50,333 nt of DNA from Flavobacteriaceae bacterium (GTDB lineage: Bacteria > Bacteroidota > Bacteroidia > Flavobacteriales > Flavobacteriaceae): contig JAFMLQ010000012.1 of assembly GCA_017852075.1 (NCBI GenBank), positions 1 through 50,333 on the forward strand, read 5' to 3'. Made by a program: the position numbers and the translations under genes. Shown one piece after another: positions 46,287 through 50,333 of this stretch. How positions within the stretch are numbered: position 1 is the first letter of the stretch; the number at the start of each line of letters is the position of its first letter. The notes under the pieces were generated by a model that saw only the letters and a list, made by a program, of their open reading frames with translations, did no database searches and was not told the origin of the DNA.

Positions 46287-47306
46287 TTACTTTGTCCTTG
46301 CTTTTGCAACAATTGATTCTTCAAACTTATCTTTGTCTTCTAGGACTTCAAAAAAATCGTTCAAAAAATCAATCATAGTATTGTATTCATCGGGATTTGA
46401 AAACTCAGATTCAAAACTTGCTACCATATCCAATAATTCATCTTTTTTCTCAAGGAACTGCTCCCGAACCTGATCAAAATAAGTTTGATCTCTTTTGAAT
46501 CCCCGATAGATACGATCTTTTACAGAGTTGATTCCCAGTGAAGTATTCACTGTAGCATAACTGGGGTTGACCCAGCCAGTCATATCAAAATCATAAGGTA
46601 ATGGGATGAATTGATTGTCCTTAAACATCATTTTTCCGTTGTGCTGGTATGCGACAGAAAAATCTGTATTCCCCAATAAAAATTGGAAGAACGCATTTTG
46701 AACTGAGGTAAGGTGTTCCTGACGCAAGGGATGAACAAACCGTTCATACAATTTGCCTTCATGACGTTGAGCTACGCGCTTATCATCTTCAATTAAAAAA
46801 CCTTTGAGTTGAAAATTTTTGATTTTATCTTTTTTAATTTCTCCAAAATCAATATCAACTCGCTTGGTTTTAAAATGATAAGGAGATATTTTTTCGTATA
46901 TCTTATATGCAATAAATTCTTGAAGAATATTGTCATTGTTTTCAGACTCAATCTTGCAAGGCATAACCAATTTCAAGGTTTTGTTTCCGTCAAAAAGAGT
47001 TCCCTCGCGTTGATTTTTTTTGATTTTCATTTTAATGGGAGGAAAATAACATTGAGAACGTCTGAAATTTCCACGCGCTCTTAGTTGCACCTCCATTGAA
47101 ACCCATTTCCCCTCATGAAGATATTCCATAGTGGTTTCGATGAATGTAGAATCGTCGGTTTTAGCATTCATCTCTTTGTTGGAATAATTCAACTTTATTT
47201 TTAAAGGCACTTGATCGTTGTAAAGTAGATCAGATTTTAGCTCTTTTTGTGCAGATGCAACAACAGAGATCAAAAAAATGAATATTAATATTCCTTGGTT
47301 CTTCAT
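46287..47306 (-). CDS. secreted CotH kinase-like protein
   Basis: From ATG 47306 the protein begins with a signal peptide (MKNQGILIFIFLISVVASAQ) and has about 339 residues. It resembles CotH-type atypical kinases in order: VQLRARGNFRRSQCYFPPIKMKI, KTLKLVMPCKIESENNDNILQEFIAYKIYEKI, GFLIEDDKRVA, FFQFLLGNTDFSVAYQHN and LPYDFDMTGW, the last resembling the CotH metal-binding DFD. Secreted CotH proteins phosphorylate spore coat proteins in Bacillus; in Bacteroidota the substrate is unknown. The assignment is from pattern and should be treated as likely. Confidence 0.72.
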   Translation of the reverse strand: MKNQGILIFIFLISVVASAQKELKSDLLYNDQVPLKIKLNYSNKEMNAKTDDSTFIETTMEYLHEGKWVSMEVQLRARGNFRRSQCYFPPIKMKIKKNQREGTLFDGNKTLKLVMPCKIESENNDNILQEFIAYKIYEKISPYHFKTKRVDIDFGEIKKDKIKNFQLKGFLIEDDKRVAQRHEGKLYERFVHPLRQEHLTSVQNAFFQFLLGNTDFSVAYQHNGKMMFKDNQFIPLPYDFDMTGWVNPSYATVNTSLGINSVKDRIYRGFKRDQTYFDQVREQFLEKKDELLDMVASFESEFSNPDEYNTMIDFLNDFFEVLEDKDKFEESIVAKARTK

Positions 47307-47348
47307 ATTATAGTTAATAAATTTACTCAAATATAAGAATAGATTTTT

Positions 47349-48086
47349 ATGTCTAGATATCTCATCATAATCAATTTTAGAACTGCCATCACAATGGCGT
47401 TATCCTTGTTCGTGCCAGTTATTGCCTACCAATTTAAAGTGGTGTACAATATTGATTTAACCTTGATGAGTATCGCGATTATTTTCCCATTGGTATTTAC
47501 CATTCGTGGTGCCTTCCGCAGAAGAGAAAAAGCATTGGAGCATTTGAGTCGTTTTAGAGCTAGCTTAAAAACCGTAGAAAACTTTTTTCAGCACTCCAAA
47601 ATGGAAGACTCTCTTCGAAAAGAAAGTATCCGATTGGTTCATGAAATAAATGATAAACTCTTCAGTCATTTGAGCACGAAAAGTGAGGACACCAGTATTT
47701 TTGATGCTAAAATCAACGAATTTTTCGGATTTATTGATAAAAATAAAGAATCTATCTCCGGAGGAACTCAAGGAAAAATCTTTCGGTTTTTTAAAGACAT
47801 CATAGAAAGTTCAGATAATCTGATTGCCATTCACTCCCATCGTACCCCTGTAAGCTTAAAAGCCTATTGTTTAATTTTTATTTACATTTTCCCCGTAATT
47901 TACACCCCTACCATCATCAATAAAATTGGATATGATAATCCTAGTTGGCTCACTTTTTTCATTGTTGCTTTAAGTGAATTTATTTTGATTTCATTATACA
48001 ATATTCAAGATCAAATGGAATATCCCTTTGACGATGAAGGCTTGGATGATATCAAATTCAACCTGTTTAAAATCGACAGAAAATAA
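47349..48086 (+). CDS. bestrophin-like membrane protein
   Basis: A 245-residue protein with two N-terminal helices (about 10-27 and 36-51), a charged helical middle of about 110 residues, and two C-terminal helices (about 169-187 and 199-214). The end (ALSEFILISLYNIQDQMEYPFDDEGLDDI) resembles the family pattern in which an acidic PFDD/GDD motif follows the last helix of bestrophin anion channels. The divergent CotH-like gene starts 42 nt away. The anion-channel function is inferred and not certain. Confidence 0.62.
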   Translation: MSRYLIIINFRTAITMALSLFVPVIAYQFKVVYNIDLTLMSIAIIFPLVFTIRGAFRRREKALEHLSRFRASLKTVENFFQHSKMEDSLRKESIRLVHEINDKLFSHLSTKSEDTSIFDAKINEFFGFIDKNKESISGGTQGKIFRFFKDIIESSDNLIAIHSHRTPVSLKAYCLIFIYIFPVIYTPTIINKIGYDNPSWLTFFIVALSEFILISLYNIQDQMEYPFDDEGLDDIKFNLFKIDRK

Positions 48087-48224
48087 ATATTTATCTGTAT
48101 ATTGTTTAACACGAACAAAATCCGGATTAACTTTAATTGATTTTCTGAAGAGCACTTCTTTAGCTTTCTTTAATTTACGACACTCCTAATTAGGTTTTTG
48201 TTTATTATTTTAAATTTCAAAAAA

Positions 48225-49931
48225 ATGAATAAAATACTTTGTTTTGTTTTTTCGCTATTGCTTATCAGCTGTAACGTTTCTAAACCAAAAGACCAACTCA
48301 ACGAGATCATCGCTACCTATGAAAACTATGGTAAAAGCAAAAAGGAAGATTCCCCCCTTGGAGATTATACCGAAGCGCGCTTTGAAGCCTATGCCAAGTT
48401 TTCTGATTCACTTAAAACAGTACTTGGAGCGATAGATCCCAACAAATTGAGTGCTGATGATCGAATTTCTCATACCCTTCTTCACTTCGTTCTCAATGAA
48501 ACTGTGGTGAAATACGATTTTAAAACCCATTGGAATCCAATATTATCTGATGCTGGGTTTCACTCCAGTTTAACCTACCGTGTTCGACCCATTACAAATA
48601 AAAAAAGTGCTTTAGCATACCTTAAACTTCTCAAAGCCATCCCAACCTATATTGAACAACAGTCCGTTTTAATAAAAAAAGGATTGGATGCTGGGATGGG
48701 ACAACCACTGGTCATTTTTAAAGGTTACGAATCTACCTATGAGCAACACATCACCAAAACTGCTGAGGAAAATTTTTACTACTCCCCCTTTTTGAAGCTT
48801 CCTCCACAACTTACATCTAAAGAAAAAGACTCTTTACGCCAGGCAGCTAAAGAAATCGTATTGGAACAATTGATTCCTGCCTTTCAATTTGTAAAACGCT
48901 TTTTTGAAGAAACCTATTATCCCAATACAAGAACCACGTTAGGAGTTTCAGAAACTACAAATGGTGCCTCCTATTATCAAAGCAGGATCAACTATTTTAC
49001 CACACTAGACGAAACCCCTAAAAGCATTCATCAAAAAGGACTCCAAGAAGTTGCACGAATCCGAAAAAAAATGGAGGATATTGTCAAAGAAGTCAAATTT
49101 AAAGGAGACCTAAAAGCCTTTATTGCATTTTTAAGAACCGACCCACAGTTTTATGCTACTACTCCCGAGGAGTTACTCAAACACGCTCGAAATATTGCCA
49201 AAAAATTAGATGAACAACTTCCTCGCTATTTCAAAACCCTCCCTAGAAAACCCTACGGGGTAGCTCCTGTACCTGCTGCCATTGCACCAAAATATACAGG
49301 AGGTCGCTATGTAGGTACTTCTCCAGAAAGCACAGATCCAGGCTACTACTGGGTTAATACCTACAACCTACCCAGCAGGCCTCTCTACGTGATTCCTTCA
49401 CTTACGGCTCACGAGGCGGTTCCAGGGCATCACCTACAAGGAGCTTTAAACAACGAACTGCCCGAATCCATTCCTCAATTCAGAAGAAACCTATACCTCT
49501 CTGCCTATGGAGAAGGCTGGGGACTTTATACAGAATACTTAGCCGAAGCTATGGGAATTTACACCACTCCCTACGAACATTTCGGCAAGCTCACTTATGA
49601 AATGTGGCGTGCCTGCCGTCTGGTAGTCGATACGGGCATCCATGCATTTGGGTGGACTAGAGCACAGGCAGTAAATTTTATGGCAGAAAATACAGCCCTT
49701 TCCCTTCATGAAGTCAACACTGAAATTGACCGCTATATCTCTTGGCCAGGACAGGCATTAGCCTATAAAATAGGAGAGCTTAAAATCAGAGAACTACGCC
49801 AAAAAGCAGAGATGGAGCTAGGCAATCAATTTGACATTCGTGAGTTTCACGAGGTTATTTTAGAAAAAGGAACTGTAACTCTTCCTCTTTTAGAAGAACG
49901 AATTAATCAATATATCGCATCTAAAAACTAA
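48225..49931 (+). CDS. DUF885 family lipoprotein, putative metallopeptidase
   Basis: The frame is open from 48198, but the ATG at 48225 gives a lipoprotein signal (MNKILCFVFSLLLISCN) with the lipobox Cys in LISC. The 568-residue protein carries the zinc motif HEAVPGHH (His396, Glu397, His402), of HExxxGH type, as in the DUF885 family, followed by AYGEGWGLYTEYLAEAMG. A C-terminal segment includes SWPGQALAYKIGELKIRELRQKAE. It is probably an outer-membrane-anchored or periplasmic peptidase; the substrate is not established. Confidence 0.9.
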   Translation: MNKILCFVFSLLLISCNVSKPKDQLNEIIATYENYGKSKKEDSPLGDYTEARFEAYAKFSDSLKTVLGAIDPNKLSADDRISHTLLHFVLNETVVKYDFKTHWNPILSDAGFHSSLTYRVRPITNKKSALAYLKLLKAIPTYIEQQSVLIKKGLDAGMGQPLVIFKGYESTYEQHITKTAEENFYYSPFLKLPPQLTSKEKDSLRQAAKEIVLEQLIPAFQFVKRFFEETYYPNTRTTLGVSETTNGASYYQSRINYFTTLDETPKSIHQKGLQEVARIRKKMEDIVKEVKFKGDLKAFIAFLRTDPQFYATTPEELLKHARNIAKKLDEQLPRYFKTLPRKPYGVAPVPAAIAPKYTGGRYVGTSPESTDPGYYWVNTYNLPSRPLYVIPSLTAHEAVPGHHLQGALNNELPESIPQFRRNLYLSAYGEGWGLYTEYLAEAMGIYTTPYEHFGKLTYEMWRACRLVVDTGIHAFGWTRAQAVNFMAENTALSLHEVNTEIDRYISWPGQALAYKIGELKIRELRQKAEMELGNQFDIREFHEVILEKGTVTLPLLEERINQYIASKN

Positions 49932-49937
49932 AATTAA

Positions 49938-50117
49938 ATGAACGAAAACAAAGTACATATCTTTAGAAAATCAAAAGGTCAAATCGTAATTGACGGTCCA
50001 GTAAAACTCACGGACGAAGATGGAAACCTACTTCCGCATGGAGATCGTTTCACCCTTTGTGGCTGTGGCAAATCCAAACGAATGCCCTTTTGTGACAGTT
50101 CTCATAAAGATTCTTAA
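49938..50117 (+). CDS. small CDGSH-type iron-sulfur protein
   Basis: A 59-residue protein with a single CDGSH-type cluster region at about 41-56: CGCGKSKRMPFCDSSH. The three cysteines (41, 43, 52) and the His (56) are the 2Fe-2S ligands. The middle Gly of CDGSH is replaced by Ser. The sequence fits the family of small bacterial mitoNEET-like proteins of unknown function. It lies 6 nt after the DUF885 gene, so the two are probably co-transcribed. Confidence 0.9.
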   Translation: MNENKVHIFRKSKGQIVIDGPVKLTDEDGNLLPHGDRFTLCGCGKSKRMPFCDSSHKDS

Positions 50118-50172
50118 ATTCAGATAAAAATATTAACTTTAAAGTCAAACCTATTGAATTAAAATCGATACC

Positions 50173-50333
50173 ATGTCAACATTTAATCTTAACATCAACG
50201 GTAAGGTTCACAAAGTAGATGCAGATCCCACCACTCCATTACTTTGGATTTTGAGAGACCATCTAGACCTCGTAGGAACCATCTCTACCACTGTGGCTAA
50301 GACAACTTTACGATTGTCCTTTTGCCAGGCCCA
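50173..50333 (+). CDS. molybdo-hydroxylase small (2Fe-2S) subunit, incomplete
   Basis: The start matches the small subunits of isoquinoline 1-oxidoreductase/xanthine dehydrogenase type enzymes: MSTFNLNINGKVHKVDADPTT and PLLWILRDHLDLVGT. The next residues should read roughly KYGCGIxQCGACTV, but from base 50281 the frame reads ISTTVAKTTLRLSFCQA and the cluster cysteines are missing in all three frames. The last 50-odd bases are discussed as a possible assembly break. If intact, the enzyme would need a molybdenum-containing large subunit, which the window does not hold. Confidence 0.7.
   Translation, partial: MSTFNLNINGKVHKVDADPTTPLLWILRDHLDLVGTISTTVAKTTLRLSFCQA

Noticed and set aside
1-50333. 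CRISPR arrays, tRNA genes, insertion sequences and integrase genes.
   Set aside because: No regularly spaced repeats, no cloverleaf-like segments and no transposase-type proteins were seen; gaps between genes are all under 300 bases.

Overview
The window comes from a low-GC member of the Bacteroidota, most likely a marine Flavobacteriaceae. The evidence is a complete Na+-translocating NADH:quinone reductase operon, a membrane pyrophosphatase, a GldA-type gliding ABC ATPase, a type IX secretion plug-type protein, a split methionine synthase, and promoters of the Bacteroidota form TTTG-N17-20-TAnnTTTG with no clear Shine-Dalgarno sequences. Genes are packed tightly. There is no gene-free stretch over 300 bases, and three convergent gene pairs share bases of their stop codons. 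I saw no tRNA, rRNA, CRISPR array, insertion sequence or phage module. Family names come from motif and length recognition alone; no database search was possible.

Layout. 1-1357: end of an M16-type peptidase. 1431-7320: nqrA-F (minus). 7488-10919: T9SS plug-like protein, apaG and pruA. 10989-15461: a small secreted protein, rsmG (minus), a front-end fatty acid desaturase, an aspartate-type aminotransferase and a Sua5/TsaC protein. 15463-20188: aromatic amino acid operon (minus): pheA, an aminotransferase, tyrA, a DAHP synthase/chorismate mutase and a DUF975-like membrane protein. 20286-23803: DUF5675, DUF819 and EamA proteins and gldA. 23800-33695: methionine operon (minus): metK, metY, metX, osmC, metZ/metB, metH in two pieces, metF. 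33817-38675: deoxynucleoside kinase, hppA, pdhB, bifunctional nuclease. 38766-42060: thyA, a class V aminotransferase-fold protein (minus), folA and fabD. 42116-45153: surface polysaccharide genes (Stealth, glycosyltransferase, DegT aminotransferase). 45228-50333: alkaline phosphatase, CotH-like protein, bestrophin-like protein, DUF885 lipoprotein, CDGSH protein and a truncated molybdo-hydroxylase small subunit.

The best finds are two RNA switches. Upstream of pheA is a complete ribosome-mediated attenuator: a canonical promoter, a 22-codon leader peptide with 9 aromatic residues in 11 positions, an antiterminator arm placed just before the leader stop codon, and an intrinsic terminator ending 9 nt before pheA. 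Upstream of metK is a SAM-II riboswitch, followed by mutually exclusive hairpins that could open or close the metK start. Each element heads a tightly spaced operon and senses that pathway's end product: charged Phe/Tyr tRNA in one case, S-adenosylmethionine in the other.

The last ~53 bases of the window do not continue the iron-sulfur gene they interrupt. Read on the other strand they resemble an XdhC start, so this end may be a chimeric or folded-back contig tip.
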